DNA of 64,000 bases. Source: JAAFIP01 sp043718065. GTDB lineage: Bacteria > Pseudomonadota > Gammaproteobacteria > Burkholderiales > Burkholderiaceae_C. Made by a program: the position numbers and the translations under genes. This document shows positions 1 through 8,697 of this stretch, in pieces (positions within the stretch are counted from its first letter, which is position 1; every line of letters starts with the position of its first letter). Under the pieces are notes generated by a model, which was not told the DNA's origin, ran no database searches, and was given only the letters and a program-made list of their open reading frames with translations. Where the stretch lies: contig JAYSWJ010000086.1 of the NCBI GenBank assembly GCA_043718065.1, positions 1-64,000 on the forward strand, read 5' to 3'.

Positions 1-484
1 GTTCATGGTTCTAAAACGCACGCTGATATGGCGTAGCACTGCCGCCACCCGAACCACGGGCACAACGGCCAAGCATCTGCGGTACGCATTCCGGGGAAAA
101 TTTAGAAACTCGCTTCGCTCAGACATCTAAATTTCTTGTCCCCTGCATTTGCGTTCCTCGAGCCCGAAGTTCGAATCGGTGGCGACAGGGCTACGCCACA
201 GCCAGTCGCTTGTAGTGCGCTGGGGGTTTCGCTCGGTGTTGGTCACAGTTAATGAAACAGTACTGCGGCTGTTCTTCTGCCAGTGCCCACCTCAGTGGAG
301 CGCAGCAACGTTCGGTGTGCCTATGACAAACAATAAAGGGCCGCAGGTCCGTTGGGCATGGGCATACCGTCCGGTGCTGTGTGACCGCGAGGTCTAAGAA
401 AAAACCTGCAAACACTACAAACTCAATAGCTGCTTGAGAAGCATCTACGTGCTCTACAGGGTGATATAGTACAAAAAATTGAAA
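1..484. other. Non-coding stretch with an inverted repeat
   Basis: No convincing gene is seen. Short open frames exist on both strands but have no recognisable family and lack good ribosome binding sites. A clear inverted repeat is present: arms AAATTTAGA (98-106) and TCTAAATTT (126-134), with outer GGGGA (93-97) and TCCCC (139-143) that could extend the stem around small bulges. The loop contains cgcttcgctc. It could be a transcription terminator or a dispersed hairpin. A copy of the ATAGCTGCTTGAG repeat lies near the right edge (426-460). Confidence 0.5.
426..460 (+). repeat. Dispersed repeat, copy 1
   Basis: Begins ATAGCTGCTTGAG, followed by ATCTAC and TACAGG with the same spacing as other copies. 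The family has about eight recognisable members in this window: 426-460, 7251-7290, 14241-14283, 15784-15821, 22018-22060, 22769-22813, 24796-24836 and 35741-35776. Consensus order is ATAGCTGCTTGAGCAG, TATCTAC, then TGNNNTACAGGCC and an A/T-rich end. Related repeats are, as I recall, common in Comamonadaceae genomes. Confidence 0.65.
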
Positions 485-2020
485 TTAACGCCGTCTACCA
501 CCAAAAATACCCCCCAGTACTCCGCGAATAATCTGCCGCCCCACTTCACGGCCAATCGAGCTGGCCGCAGATTTGATCATTTGTTCCCCTGCACTAGAGC
601 GGGTACGTTTTGCCCCACCGCCAAAGATATTACCCAAACCGTCTAAAAACCCGCCACTGGCCTCTTGCCCCGCAGCATTGGTGGCTTCTTTGGCTATGGT
701 TTTAGCGGCATCCTTGGCTTGCGATTCGGTAGCCATGTTTGACTCGGTGCGGCCTTTTAGTTTTTCGTAGGCTGACTCGCGGTCAATCGTTTTTTCGTAT
801 GCCCCTGCCACGATCGAGCTGGCAATCAGTGCCTTGCGTTGCTCTGCCGTGATAGGGCCAATTTGCGATGCAGGCGGCAGCACGTACACACGCTCGGTCA
901 CGCTAGGGCGGCCCTTGTCGTCTAAAAAGCTCACCAGCGCTTCGCCTACCGCCAGCTCGGTGATGGCGGTTTCGATATCGAGCTTCGGGTTTTGGCGCAT
1001 CGTCTCCGCAGCCGCCTTAACCGCCTTTTGGTCGCGCGGCGTAAAGGCGCGCAGGGCGTGCTGCACGCGGTTGCCTAGCTGGGCCAGCACACTGTCGGGA
1101 ATGTCCAGCGGGTTTTGCGTAACAAAGTACACGCCTACGCCTTTCGACCGCACTAAACGCACCACTAGTTCAATGCGTTCTAGCAGCGGCTTGGGCGCAT
1201 CGGTAAACAGCAAGTGCGCTTCGTCAAAAAAGAACACCAGCTTGGGTTTGTCCAAATCGCCCACCTCGGGCAAGGCTTCAAACAGCTCGCTTAGCATCCA
1301 CAGTAAAAAGGTGGCGTACAGGCGCGGAGCAGACAGCAGCTTGTCAGCGGCCAGAACGTTAATAACGCCTTTGCCATCGTTCTCGGTCTGCATAAAGTCG
1401 GCGATGTTAAGCATGGGTTCGCCAAAGAATTGGTCGCCACCTTGCTCTTGGATTTGTAGCAGCCCGCGCTGAATGGCGCCTATGCTGGCCGGGCTGACAT
1501 TGCCATACTCGGTGGTAAACGTGCTGGCGCTATCGCCCACGTTTTGCAGCATGGTGCGAAGGTCTTTCATGTCTAGCAGCAGCAGGCCTTGGTCGTCGGC
1601 TATTTTGAAGACCAGTTGCAGCACGCCAGCCTGGGTGTCGTTCAGGTTAAGCATGCGGGCTAGCAGCAAAGGCCCCAGGTCGCTGACTGTGGCACGTACG
1701 GGGTGGCCTTGCTGGCCAAATACGTCCCACAGTGTGGTGGGGAAGGCGGCAGATTCGGGCGTAGCCAAGCCGCGTTCGGCGATGATTTTGGCCAGCTTAT
1801 CGCCTACGACGCCTTTTTGTGATATGCCTGTGAGGTCGCCTTTTACATCGGCCATAAACACGGGCACGCCTATGCGGCTAAATCCCTCGGCCATGGTTTG
1901 CAAGGTAATGGTTTTGCCCGTGCCTGTGGCACCCGTGATCAGGCCGTGGCGGTTGGCTTTGTCAGGGCGCAGCAGGCATTCAATAGCTTGGTGTTTAGCG
2001 ATCAGGAAAGGTTCGGTCAT
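485..2020 (-). CDS. HerA-like ATPase/helicase (DUF853, YjgR-type)
   Basis: A 511-residue P-loop ATPase of the HerA/FtsK superfamily. Walker A is GATGTGKT near residues 29-36 and a Walker B-type FFFDEAHLL lies near residue 265. DUF853 proteins are cytosolic and presumed hexameric DNA or protein translocases; their exact job is poorly known. The start is placed at the ATG of MTEPFLIAKHQ, because the longer frame adds 17 residues with no family support. The last ~60 residues are Gly/Arg-rich (FGGGAKRTR, GGIFGGRRR), a usual end for this family. It stands alone behind a terminator at 2063-2092, so it probably has its own promoter. Confidence 0.88.
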   Translation of the reverse strand: MTEPFLIAKHQAIECLLRPDKANRHGLITGATGTGKTITLQTMAEGFSRIGVPVFMADVKGDLTGISQKGVVGDKLAKIIAERGLATPESAAFPTTLWDVFGQQGHPVRATVSDLGPLLLARMLNLNDTQAGVLQLVFKIADDQGLLLLDMKDLRTMLQNVGDSASTFTTEYGNVSPASIGAIQRGLLQIQEQGGDQFFGEPMLNIADFMQTENDGKGVINVLAADKLLSAPRLYATFLLWMLSELFEALPEVGDLDKPKLVFFFDEAHLLFTDAPKPLLERIELVVRLVRSKGVGVYFVTQNPLDIPDSVLAQLGNRVQHALRAFTPRDQKAVKAAAETMRQNPKLDIETAITELAVGEALVSFLDDKGRPSVTERVYVLPPASQIGPITAEQRKALIASSIVAGAYEKTIDRESAYEKLKGRTESNMATESQAKDAAKTIAKEATNAAGQEASGGFLDGLGNIFGGGAKRTRSSAGEQMIKSAASSIGREVGRQIIRGVLGGIFGGRRR

Positions 2021-2056
2021 AGTGTGTCTTGCAATGTATCTGCACATCCTACCAGC

Positions 2057-2092
2057 AATAAAAACGCCCACTACCTTTGGGCAGCGGGCGTT
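2057..2092 (-). terminator. Rho-independent terminator after the DUF4399 gene
   Basis: Read on the minus strand, a 10-bp stem AACGCCCGCT/AGTGGGCGTT (one G-U pair, arms 2083-2092 and 2063-2072) encloses a 10-base loop and is followed directly by a T-rich tract (complement of 2057-2064). It lies between the DUF4399 stop (2114) and the HerA-like start (2020), both on the minus strand. Confidence 0.75.
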
Positions 2093-2113
2093 ATTGAAAG
2101 CCTTGCTATAGAT

Positions 2114-2539
2114 TTACTTCACTGTTACGGTAATGGACTGGCTCATCGGTTTGCCATATGACTGGTGCGCGCCGTTGCCAAACTGGGCCGTTAGCTTGTA
2201 GGTGCCAGGTGCTAGTTTGACCTCGGCTTCGGTCTGACCTTGGCCAAAGTGCAAATGCTTTTCAGTAAATGGGATCGACTCGCCCGGTGCAACGGCGTCT
2301 AGGTTAATGAGTAAATGGTTATGGCCGCTGTCTTTGACTATCTCGCCTGCAGGCGCTACTGCCATGCCTTTTACGCCAAAGCGTACTTTGAAGGTGGTGC
2401 CTACCACGGCGTTGTTAGCCGGCTCCAAAATGCTCATGGCTTGGGCAGGATCAGCGGCCGGTGTGGCGCAGCCCGTTAAAACTAATGCAGTAACAGCGCT
2501 AGCTAATAATGCAGACATACGAAGTGTAGATTTTTTCAT
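2114..2539 (-). CDS. DUF4399 domain lipoprotein
   Basis: A 141-residue exported protein. The N-terminus MKKSTLRM plus a hydrophobic stretch and the lipobox LVLTGC (Cys at residue 24) predict a lipoprotein. The rest matches the DUF4399 pattern: SGHNHLLIN, then a proline/glycine-rich core, HLHFGQGQTEAEVKLAPGTY and a C-terminal beta strand (SQSITVTVK). The family is periplasmic, of unknown function; its conserved His residues are compatible with metal binding, which is my inference. It lies downstream of the DUF2946-like gene on the same strand with a 119-base gap, and ends at a good terminator. Confidence 0.8.
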   Translation of the reverse strand: MKKSTLRMSALLASAVTALVLTGCATPAADPAQAMSILEPANNAVVGTTFKVRFGVKGMAVAPAGEIVKDSGHNHLLINLDAVAPGESIPFTEKHLHFGQGQTEAEVKLAPGTYKLTAQFGNGAHQSYGKPMSQSITVTVK

Positions 2540-2658
2540 GGTAATTTCTTTCAGAAGGCGGCAGCCGCGCAGCAGTTGGCCTGGGCAGGCATGCCGGAAT
2601 AAAAAATGAGGAACAAACAGACCGCTGCAAGCGCCCTAAAGCGTTGCAGCCATGGCAG

Positions 2659-3048
2659 CTATACGGCAGCGGGCGGAGCGCGGCCAGGCGGTGGCCTGCT
2701 GTCGTGCACGATGTTTTGTGCACTGGTAGGAGTGGGTTTGTACTGCCACACAGCCACGGTGCGCGGTACTGCAAAATTAAGATGCACAGGCGTGCCGGGC
2801 AGGGCTATCAATTTGTAGATAGGCGCATTACCACAATGCTTGATAGAGCTGGTGCTGTTGTCACTGACTTGCACAGGCACTGACACTTTTTTAAGCAGCA
2901 TCCCCGAACAGATGACTATCTCAATGCGTTTGCCAAATGCATGCGCTACTAAAGTGTTAAATGTCGTGCCCAAAGCAAACCATGCCAAAGTCAGTGTAGC
3001 CATACAAACAGACAGTTTGCAGACTTGGCGGCTATAAAAAATAGACAT
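2659..3048 (-). CDS. DUF2946-like exported protein
   Basis: A 129-residue protein with an N-terminal hydrophobic segment (residues 12-36), then EIVICSG, a central His-Cys (KHCGN) and a Pro-rich tail (SRPPPGRAPPAAV). This arrangement is that of DUF2946 proteins, which usually carry HCPxC and often sit near copper or TonB genes; here the second Cys of that motif is missing. Function is unknown. It is the first gene of a possible two-gene unit with the DUF4399 lipoprotein. The family call is from pattern memory and is moderate. Confidence 0.55.
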   Translation of the reverse strand: MSIFYSRQVCKLSVCMATLTLAWFALGTTFNTLVAHAFGKRIEIVICSGMLLKKVSVPVQVSDNSTSSIKHCGNAPIYKLIALPGTPVHLNFAVPRTVAVWQYKPTPTSAQNIVHDSRPPPGRAPPAAV

Positions 3049-3159
3049 TTCTTATACTAACTTGAGGTGTATTGGCCTGTCAACCGGGTAAATCTGAAAA
3101 CCGCATCGAGTAAAAGTAAAATCAGGCTATTGATTTAGACCAACCCAAGAGAGCAAGGC

Positions 3160-3879
3160 ATGGCAGGACACAGTAAATGGGCCAATATTCAGCACCGCAA
3201 GGGGCGGCAAGACGAAAAACGGCAAAAAATTTGGACCCGTGTGGTGCGCGAGATTATGGTGGCAGCCCGCATGGGCGGTGGCGATTTAACCGCTAACCCG
3301 CGCCTGCGCCTGGCGGTAGACAAAGCCAAGGCCGCCAACATGCCCGCCGACACCGTCAAACGCAATATTGACAAAGCCACCGGCAATCTGGAAGGCGTGA
3401 ACTACGAAGAAATTCGCTACGAAGGTTACGGTATTGGCGGGGCCGCTATTATTGTCGACACCATGACCGATAACCGCGTGCGCACCGTGGCCGAAGTGCG
3501 ATTTGCTTTTAGCAAGCATGGCGGCAACATGGGCACTGAGGGGTCGGTGAGTTTCCAGTTCAAGCATTGTGGGCAATTATTATTAGCACCCGGTGTAGAC
3601 GAGGACAAGGTGATGAACATCGCGCTAGAGGCTGGTGCGCAAGACGTGATTACCGACGACGAGGGCGGCATTGAAGTGCTAACCTCGGTGGCTGATTTTG
3701 AAGCTGTCAAAAACGCACTAGAAGCCGCCGGCCTGAAAGCTGAATTAGCCGAGGTGACAATGCGCGCTGAAAACACCATTGCCCTGCAAGGCGACGATGC
3801 CGCCCGCATGCAAAAACTATTGGATATATTAGAAGACATGGACGACACCCAAAACGTGTTCCACAACGCAGAACTATGA
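3160..3879 (+). CDS. yebC: YebC/PmpR family protein
   Basis: A 239-residue cytosolic protein beginning with the diagnostic MAGHSKWANIQHRKGRQD. Members are known as DNA-binding transcription regulators, and YebC-type proteins have also been linked to translation of proline-rich stretches. Length equals the family norm. Domain order is intact: basic N-terminal helical domain, EGYGIGG segment, EGGIEV region, and C-terminal DMDDTQNVFHNAEL. It opens the plus-strand housekeeping run and is followed 82 bases later by purD. Confidence 0.95.
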   Translation: MAGHSKWANIQHRKGRQDEKRQKIWTRVVREIMVAARMGGGDLTANPRLRLAVDKAKAANMPADTVKRNIDKATGNLEGVNYEEIRYEGYGIGGAAIIVDTMTDNRVRTVAEVRFAFSKHGGNMGTEGSVSFQFKHCGQLLLAPGVDEDKVMNIALEAGAQDVITDDEGGIEVLTSVADFEAVKNALEAAGLKAELAEVTMRAENTIALQGDDAARMQKLLDILEDMDDTQNVFHNAEL

Positions 3880-3961
3880 ACTTTTACGCGCACCTATCAA
3901 TGTCTCGCCTGATCTTTAAACACATGAGCCTGCACAAGGTATCGCAGCAAGGGTTTTTAAG

Positions 3962-5269
3962 ATGAAAGTTCTTGTTATCGGCGGCGGTGGCCGTGAACAT
4001 GCCCTGGCCTGGAAGCTGGCGCAATCCCCCAAAGTGCAAAAAGTGTATGTGGCACCGGGCAACGGCGGTACCTTGCTAGACCCTCGACTTGAGAATCTAA
4101 ATATCACTGGAATCCAAGAACTACGTGCTTGGGCAGCTACTGAAAAAATAGCATTGACCGTGGTGGGCCCTGAGGCTCCGCTGGCCGCTGGTGTGGTGGA
4201 TGAGTTTCGCCAGCACGGTTTGCGCATCTTTGGCCCTACCCAAGCCGCTGCACAATTAGAAAGCTCTAAAGCCTTTAGCAAAGCCTTTATGCAGCGCCAC
4301 GGTATACCCACGGCAGAGTTTGAAACCTTTACTGATGCTGCAGCAGCGCATGCCTATGTGGACAAAAAGGGTGCGCCTATTGTGGTGAAGGCCGATGGCT
4401 TAGCGGCTGGCAAAGGTGTAGTGGTAGCGATGACGCTGCCCGAGGCGCATGCAGCAATTGACTTTATGCTGCTAGACAACACGCTGGGCGTGGTGCACAA
4501 CGCGGGCAATGATGGCCAGCCCGTAGCACGGGTGGTGATTGAAGAATTTTTACAAGGCGAGGAAGCCAGTTTTATTGTGCTGTGCGATGGCAAAAACGTG
4601 GCTGCCCTGGCCACATCGCAAGACCATAAACGCTTGCTCGACGGTGACCTAGGCCCCAATACGGGCGGTATGGGCGCCTACAGCCCAGCACCCGTGGTAA
4701 CGCCCGAGGTGCATGGCCGCGCAATGCGCGAGGTAATTTTGCCAACGCTAAAAGGCATGGACCAAGACGGTATTAACTACACCGGGTTTTTATACGCAGG
4801 CTTGATGATCACACCAGACGGTAAAGTGAAAACGCTGGAATTTAACTGCCGCCTGGGCGATCCCGAAACGCAGCCCATCATGATGCGCTTAAAGACCGAT
4901 TTGCTGGATGTGCTGATGGCGGCAACCGAGCGCAAGCTCGACACGATAGAAATGCAGTGGGACCGCCGCGTCGCGCTGGGTATGGTAATGGCTGCGCACG
5001 GCTACCCAATGCAACCGCGCAAGGGTGATGTTATCAACGGGCTACCTGCTAAAGATTCATCGGTCGGCGAAGACGCCGTGGTGTTCCACGCAGGCACGGC
5101 CGCGCGCGATGGCCACACGGCGACCAGTGGTGGGCGCGTACTGTGCGTTACCGCGTTAGCCGAGACAGTTAAAAAAGCGCAGCAACGTGCTTTGGATATT
5201 GCCCACGGTATTTATTTTGACGGTGCCCAGCACCGCAGCGACATTGGCTACCGTGCAATCAAACCCTGA
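3962..5269 (+). CDS. purD: Phosphoribosylamine-glycine ligase
   Basis: ATP-dependent joining of glycine to 5-phosphoribosylamine, second step of purine synthesis, cytosol. The 435 residues show the N-terminal GGGGREHALAWKL, the ATP-grasp core KADGLAAGKGVVVA (about residues 142-155), TGGMGAYSPAP and the metal/nucleotide site EFNCRLGDPETQ (about residue 300). Length is close to the usual 420-430. The 3' end overlaps the start of the acyltransferase gene, suggesting translational coupling. Confidence 0.96.
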   Translation: MKVLVIGGGGREHALAWKLAQSPKVQKVYVAPGNGGTLLDPRLENLNITGIQELRAWAATEKIALTVVGPEAPLAAGVVDEFRQHGLRIFGPTQAAAQLESSKAFSKAFMQRHGIPTAEFETFTDAAAAHAYVDKKGAPIVVKADGLAAGKGVVVAMTLPEAHAAIDFMLLDNTLGVVHNAGNDGQPVARVVIEEFLQGEEASFIVLCDGKNVAALATSQDHKRLLDGDLGPNTGGMGAYSPAPVVTPEVHGRAMREVILPTLKGMDQDGINYTGFLYAGLMITPDGKVKTLEFNCRLGDPETQPIMMRLKTDLLDVLMAATERKLDTIEMQWDRRVALGMVMAAHGYPMQPRKGDVINGLPAKDSSVGEDAVVFHAGTAARDGHTATSGGRVLCVTALAETVKKAQQRALDIAHGIYFDGAQHRSDIGYRAIKP

Positions 5270-5915
5270 CTTAAAGCCTGATTTTGCGCTGCCGCACCCC
5301 TACCAGTTTCGCGGTAGCCGTGCGGCGCGTGGTTTGCTGAAATTATGCGGTTGGCGGGTTTATTTTGAAGGATTTCCCACATTGCAAGGCGTAGCTGTGG
5401 TGTACCCACACACTAGCAACTGGGATGCTGTGGTGATGTTTTTAGTCAAATGGACATGTGGCGTGCAAGTAATGTTTTGGGCTAAAGATAAGTTGTTTGA
5501 CTGGCCGCTGGTAGGCCATTGGCTGCGTTGGATTGGTGGCGTGCCAGTGCAACGCACCACCAAAGCGGGCGTAGTAAGCCAAGCAGTTGATATTTTGCAG
5601 CAGCATAAATCAGCTGGCCACTATTTTTGGATAGGCTTGGCGCCCGAGGGTACGCGCAAGTTCATTCCTGGGTGGCGCAGTGGCTTTTATCAAACTGCTC
5701 TGGCGGCCCAGGTGCCGCTGTGTTTGGTTAAGCTGGACTACGCGCGGCGCGAGGTGTCGGTGAAAGATTTTTTGCTATTAAGCGGGAACGAAGTGCAAGA
5801 CATGGCCCGCATCGCGGCGGTCTACGACGGTGTGCGTGGCCTAGTGCCTGCCAATGTGGCTCCGATTCAATTGCTGGATATGTCGGTGCCGCGCGAAAAT
5901 ACCATAGTGCACTAG
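5253..5915 (+). CDS. 1-acyl-sn-glycerol-3-phosphate acyltransferase family protein
   Basis: A PlsC-superfamily acyltransferase of about 220 residues. The catalytic HX4D motif is HTSNWD and the glycerol-phosphate binding motif is PEGTR. A hydrophobic stretch after HX4D fits membrane association. The start is uncertain: a GTG at 5253 (VQSNPDLKPDF) or TTG at 5244 overlaps purD, while the upstream ATG at 5187 lies deep in purD. I prefer the GTG. It may be a lysophosphatidate acyltransferase or act on a related lipid; the substrate cannot be read from sequence. Confidence 0.82.
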   Translation: MQSNPDLKPDFALPHPYQFRGSRAARGLLKLCGWRVYFEGFPTLQGVAVVYPHTSNWDAVVMFLVKWTCGVQVMFWAKDKLFDWPLVGHWLRWIGGVPVQRTTKAGVVSQAVDILQQHKSAGHYFWIGLAPEGTRKFIPGWRSGFYQTALAAQVPLCLVKLDYARREVSVKDFLLLSGNEVQDMARIAAVYDGVRGLVPANVAPIQLLDMSVPRENTIVH

Positions 5916-5937
5916 CGTATTAAATGGAATCGATGGT

Positions 5938-6846
5938 ATGACTGTTGCTAAAGTACGTGAATATTTGCTAGACCTGCAAGACCGCATTACCAGCGCTATC
6001 AGCGCGGCAGATGGCCATGCCTTTACTGTAGATCGCTGGAAAAAAGCTAAAAGCGAACCCCTGCAAGGCAAGGGCATCACGCAAATTTTAGAAAATGGCC
6101 GTGTTTTTGAACGTGCAGGCTGCGGCTTTAGCCATGTACGCGGGCCCCAGCTGCCGCCATCAGCCACGCAAAACAGGCCTGAACTGAACGGCGCACCTTT
6201 TGAGGCCATGGGCGTGTCGCTGGTGTTTCACCCACAAAACCCCTACGCACCTACCGTGCACATGAACATTCGCATGCTGGCTGCTACGCCTGCGGGTGGC
6301 GAGACTGTGTTTTGGTTTGGTGGCGGCATGGACTTGACGCCGTACTATGGGTTTGAAGAAGATGCCGTGCATTTTCACACCGTGTGCAAAAACGCGCTGC
6401 AGCCTTTTGGTGCCGACAAATACCCTAAGTTCAAGGCGTGGTGTGATGAGTATTTCTTCCTCAAACACCGTAATGAGCAGCGCGGTATTGGGGGGATATT
6501 TTTTGACGACTTTACCGAGGGTGGTTTTGACAACGGGTTGGCGTTGATCACCGCAGTGGGTGATGCTTTCTTGGACGCTTATTTGCCTATCTTGAGTATG
6601 CGCAACGACATGCCCTACCGCGAGCGACAGCGCGATTTCCAGCTGTACCGGCGCGGGCGCTATGTAGAATTTAACTTGGTGTGGGACCGAGGCACGCACT
6701 TTGGGCTGCAATCTGGAGGGCGTACAGAATCTATCTTAATGAGCATGCCGCCATTGGTGAGCTGGGCTTACAACCGCAAAAGCCTAGCGGACAGCCCTGA
6801 AGAAGACTTGTACAAAAAGTTTTTGGTGCGAAAGGACTGGATTTGA
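5938..6846 (+). CDS. hemF: Oxygen-dependent coproporphyrinogen III oxidase
   Basis: Converts coproporphyrinogen III to protoporphyrinogen IX with O2, in haem synthesis. The 302 residues are full length. Visible family signatures include HPQNPYAPTVHMNIR, FGGGMDLTPYYGFEED, GIGGIFFDD and RGRYVEFNLVWDRGTHFGLQ (shown as consecutive family blocks). The stop TGA overlaps the TTG start of nadD, so the two are probably co-translated. Presence of the aerobic enzyme fits an oxygen-using organism. Confidence 0.96.
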   Translation: MTVAKVREYLLDLQDRITSAISAADGHAFTVDRWKKAKSEPLQGKGITQILENGRVFERAGCGFSHVRGPQLPPSATQNRPELNGAPFEAMGVSLVFHPQNPYAPTVHMNIRMLAATPAGGETVFWFGGGMDLTPYYGFEEDAVHFHTVCKNALQPFGADKYPKFKAWCDEYFFLKHRNEQRGIGGIFFDDFTEGGFDNGLALITAVGDAFLDAYLPILSMRNDMPYRERQRDFQLYRRGRYVEFNLVWDRGTHFGLQSGGRTESILMSMPPLVSWAYNRKSLADSPEEDLYKKFLVRKDWI

Positions 6847-7466
6847 CTGCTCATCAAGGTGCCAGCCTGCCACGCATAGGCATGTACGGCGGCGCGTTTG
6901 ACCCCGCGCACCTTGCGCACCACGCACTGGCGCAGGCGGCAGTAGCCCAGTTGCGGCTAGACATCTTGTACATTGTGCCTACCGGCCATGCGTGGCACAA
7001 AACCCGCCAGCTCAGCGCACCACAGCACCGGCTGGCTATGGCGAAGCTGGCCTTTGCCGATGTGCCTGCGGTACGGGTAGACAACCGCGAAACACAGCGC
7101 GCAGGGCCTACTTACACTTTAGACACCTTGAATGAGCTGCAGGTCGTGCACCCGCAGGCGCAGCTGTACTTGCTGATGGGTGCAGACCAGTTTGCCGCCT
7201 TTGGTAGCTGGCACCACTGGCCAGATATTGCCAAAATCGCTACTATTTGCATAGCTGCTCGAGCAGTATCTACGGGCGATATGCATAAAAACAATGCTAA
7301 AAATGAAGTGCAAAGTCAGTGTAAAATGCATGTTATACACATGCCAGACATGCCCATCAGCGCCACCGACATACGCGACCGCGTCAAACTGGGCTTGGGC
7401 ATCGACCATCTGGTCAACCCCAACGTTGCGCGCTATATTGCGCAGCATCAGCTTTATATTTTTTGA
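6843..7466 (+). CDS. nadD: Nicotinate-nucleotide adenylyltransferase
   Basis: Adenylates nicotinate mononucleotide to deamido-NAD in NAD synthesis. The nucleotidyltransferase motif appears as GGAFDPAHLAHH near residue 15 and ISATDIR near residue 180. The start is TTG at 6843 in a TTGA overlap with the hemF stop; the next ATG (6882) would cut the first beta strand off. Odd feature: residues 137-160 (IAARAVSTGDMHKNNAKN region) are encoded by a copy of the dispersed ATAGCTGCT repeat, so this loop is repeat-derived and differs from the usual family sequence. The frame is kept open. Confidence 0.93.
   Translation: MTAHQGASLPRIGMYGGAFDPAHLAHHALAQAAVAQLRLDILYIVPTGHAWHKTRQLSAPQHRLAMAKLAFADVPAVRVDNRETQRAGPTYTLDTLNELQVVHPQAQLYLLMGADQFAAFGSWHHWPDIAKIATICIAARAVSTGDMHKNNAKNEVQSQCKMHVIHMPDMPISATDIRDRVKLGLGIDHLVNPNVARYIAQHQLYIF
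7251..7290 (+). repeat. Dispersed repeat, copy 2 (inside nadD)
   Basis: ATAGCTGCTCGAGCAGTATCTACGGG at 7251, a clear member of the family described at 426-460, translated in frame within nadD. Confidence 0.6.
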
Positions 7467-7490
7467 AATTAACCATTCTTACGCCACGCT

Positions 7491-8225
7491 ATGCAAGACA
7501 CCGCCGCCAAAAAAGACACCGCCAAACTGCAACGCACCATTGTGGATGCACTAGAAGATGTGAAGGCCCAAGAGATTGCCGTATTTGACACCGAACATTT
7601 GACCGCCATGTTTGAGCGCGTCATTATCGCCAGCGGCACATCGAACCGGCAAACCAAGGCACTAGCATCTAGCGTGCGCGATGCCGTGCGCGAGGCGGGC
7701 TTTGCTAAGCCACGCGTTGAGGGTGAAGACAACGGGGAGTGGATTATTGTCGACTGCGGCCAGTGCGTGGTGCATGTGATGCAGCCTGCGATTCGCACCT
7801 ACTACCACCTGGAAGAAATTTGGGGCGACAAGCCTGTGCGTTTAAAGCTAGGCGCTCCCAAGCCTGTGGTAGCTCACGCGCCCGAGCCACTGCCTGCGAA
7901 AAGCAAAAAGCCAGTTGCTAAAAAAGTGGCAGCCAAACCGGGTGCAAAGCGCAAGCCAGTGCGCCCTGAGCCTGTGTTTGCGCCGCCTAGGCCAGAGCTT
8001 GCTCCACCGTCCGCAGCTAAGAAAGCGGCGTTGAAGAAACCTACGCCAGCCAGTGCCAAGCCGCCAGCTACTAAAACAGCGGCTGCCAAATCATCAGCAC
8101 CCAAGCAGCCTATTAAAGTCGTGGTTAATAAAGTTACAGTCAGGCCACCTGCCAAGAAAGTAGCCACTAAATCTGCAGCCAAGCCTGCTGGCAAAACCGC
8201 CCCCGCCAAACGCCGCAGTGCATGA
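7491..8225 (+). CDS. rsfS: Ribosome silencing factor RsfS with a long basic C-terminal tail
   Basis: RsfS (Iojap) binds ribosomal protein L14 and blocks subunit joining in starvation. The family domain occupies about residues 10-120 (EDVKAQEIAVFDT, ASGTSNRQ, GEWIIVDCGQCVVHVM, YYHLEEIWGD). Most RsfS proteins end there at 105-125 residues; this one has 244. The extra ~125 residues are Lys/Ala/Pro-rich, histone H1-like and unstructured. The ATG of rlmH overlaps its stop. The core function is secure; the role of the tail is unknown. Confidence 0.92.
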   Translation: MQDTAAKKDTAKLQRTIVDALEDVKAQEIAVFDTEHLTAMFERVIIASGTSNRQTKALASSVRDAVREAGFAKPRVEGEDNGEWIIVDCGQCVVHVMQPAIRTYYHLEEIWGDKPVRLKLGAPKPVVAHAPEPLPAKSKKPVAKKVAAKPGAKRKPVRPEPVFAPPRPELAPPSAAKKAALKKPTPASAKPPATKTAAAKSSAPKQPIKVVVNKVTVRPPAKKVATKSAAKPAGKTAPAKRRSA

Positions 8226-8689
8226 AGCTGGTGATCGTCGCGGTCGGCCAACGTGTGCCCGACTGGGCGCAAACCGCGTGGGATGACTATGCCAAGCGTT
8301 TCCCACCTGAGCTAAAAGTAGAGCTGAAAGCCGTTAAAACCGAGCCGCGCGGTTCTAAAACGCTGGATACTTTACTGGCTGCTGAGCGTGAGCGTATCGC
8401 CGCGGCTATCCCCAAAAATACCCGCATTGTGGTGCTAGACGAGCGCGGTACACCGCTGACCACCAAAGCCTTGGCCCAGCGCTTAACCGACTGGCAACTG
8501 AGTGGCGACGACGTAGCGCTGGTCGTCGGTGGGCCTGATGGCATCGAGCCTGCCTTTCGTCAAGCCGCGCATGAGCGCGTGCGATTGTCTGACCTTACGC
8601 TACCGCACGCCATGGCTCGCGTGCTGCTGATCGAGCAGCTGTACCGCGCATGGTCGGTGAATGCCGGGCATCCGTACCACCGTGAATAA
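8222..8689 (+). CDS. rlmH: 23S rRNA (pseudouridine1915-N3)-methyltransferase
   Basis: A 155-residue SPOUT methyltransferase using SAM to methylate pseudouridine 1915 of 23S rRNA. Typical features: MKLVIVAVGQ start, VVGGPDGIEP knot loop and HPYHRE C-terminus. Starts with ATGA overlapping the rsfS stop, the usual rsfS-rlmH pairing, which links both to the ribosome. Confidence 0.96.
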   Translation: MKLVIVAVGQRVPDWAQTAWDDYAKRFPPELKVELKAVKTEPRGSKTLDTLLAAERERIAAAIPKNTRIVVLDERGTPLTTKALAQRLTDWQLSGDDVALVVGGPDGIEPAFRQAAHERVRLSDLTLPHAMARVLLIEQLYRAWSVNAGHPYHRE

Positions 8690-8697
8690 TTTCTCTG

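Noticed and set aside
165..190. GTTCGAATC resembling a tRNA T-loop
   Set aside because: No T-stem of the right length, no acceptor stem or anticodon arm around it.
149..415. Short open frames on both strands (149-397 plus, 191-415 minus)
   Set aside because: No family resemblance, no ribosome binding site, and they overlap each other; nothing favours either.
834..2111. Long plus-strand frames opposite the HerA-like gene
   Set aside because: Composition mirrors the real gene; no motifs, while the minus strand has full Walker motifs.
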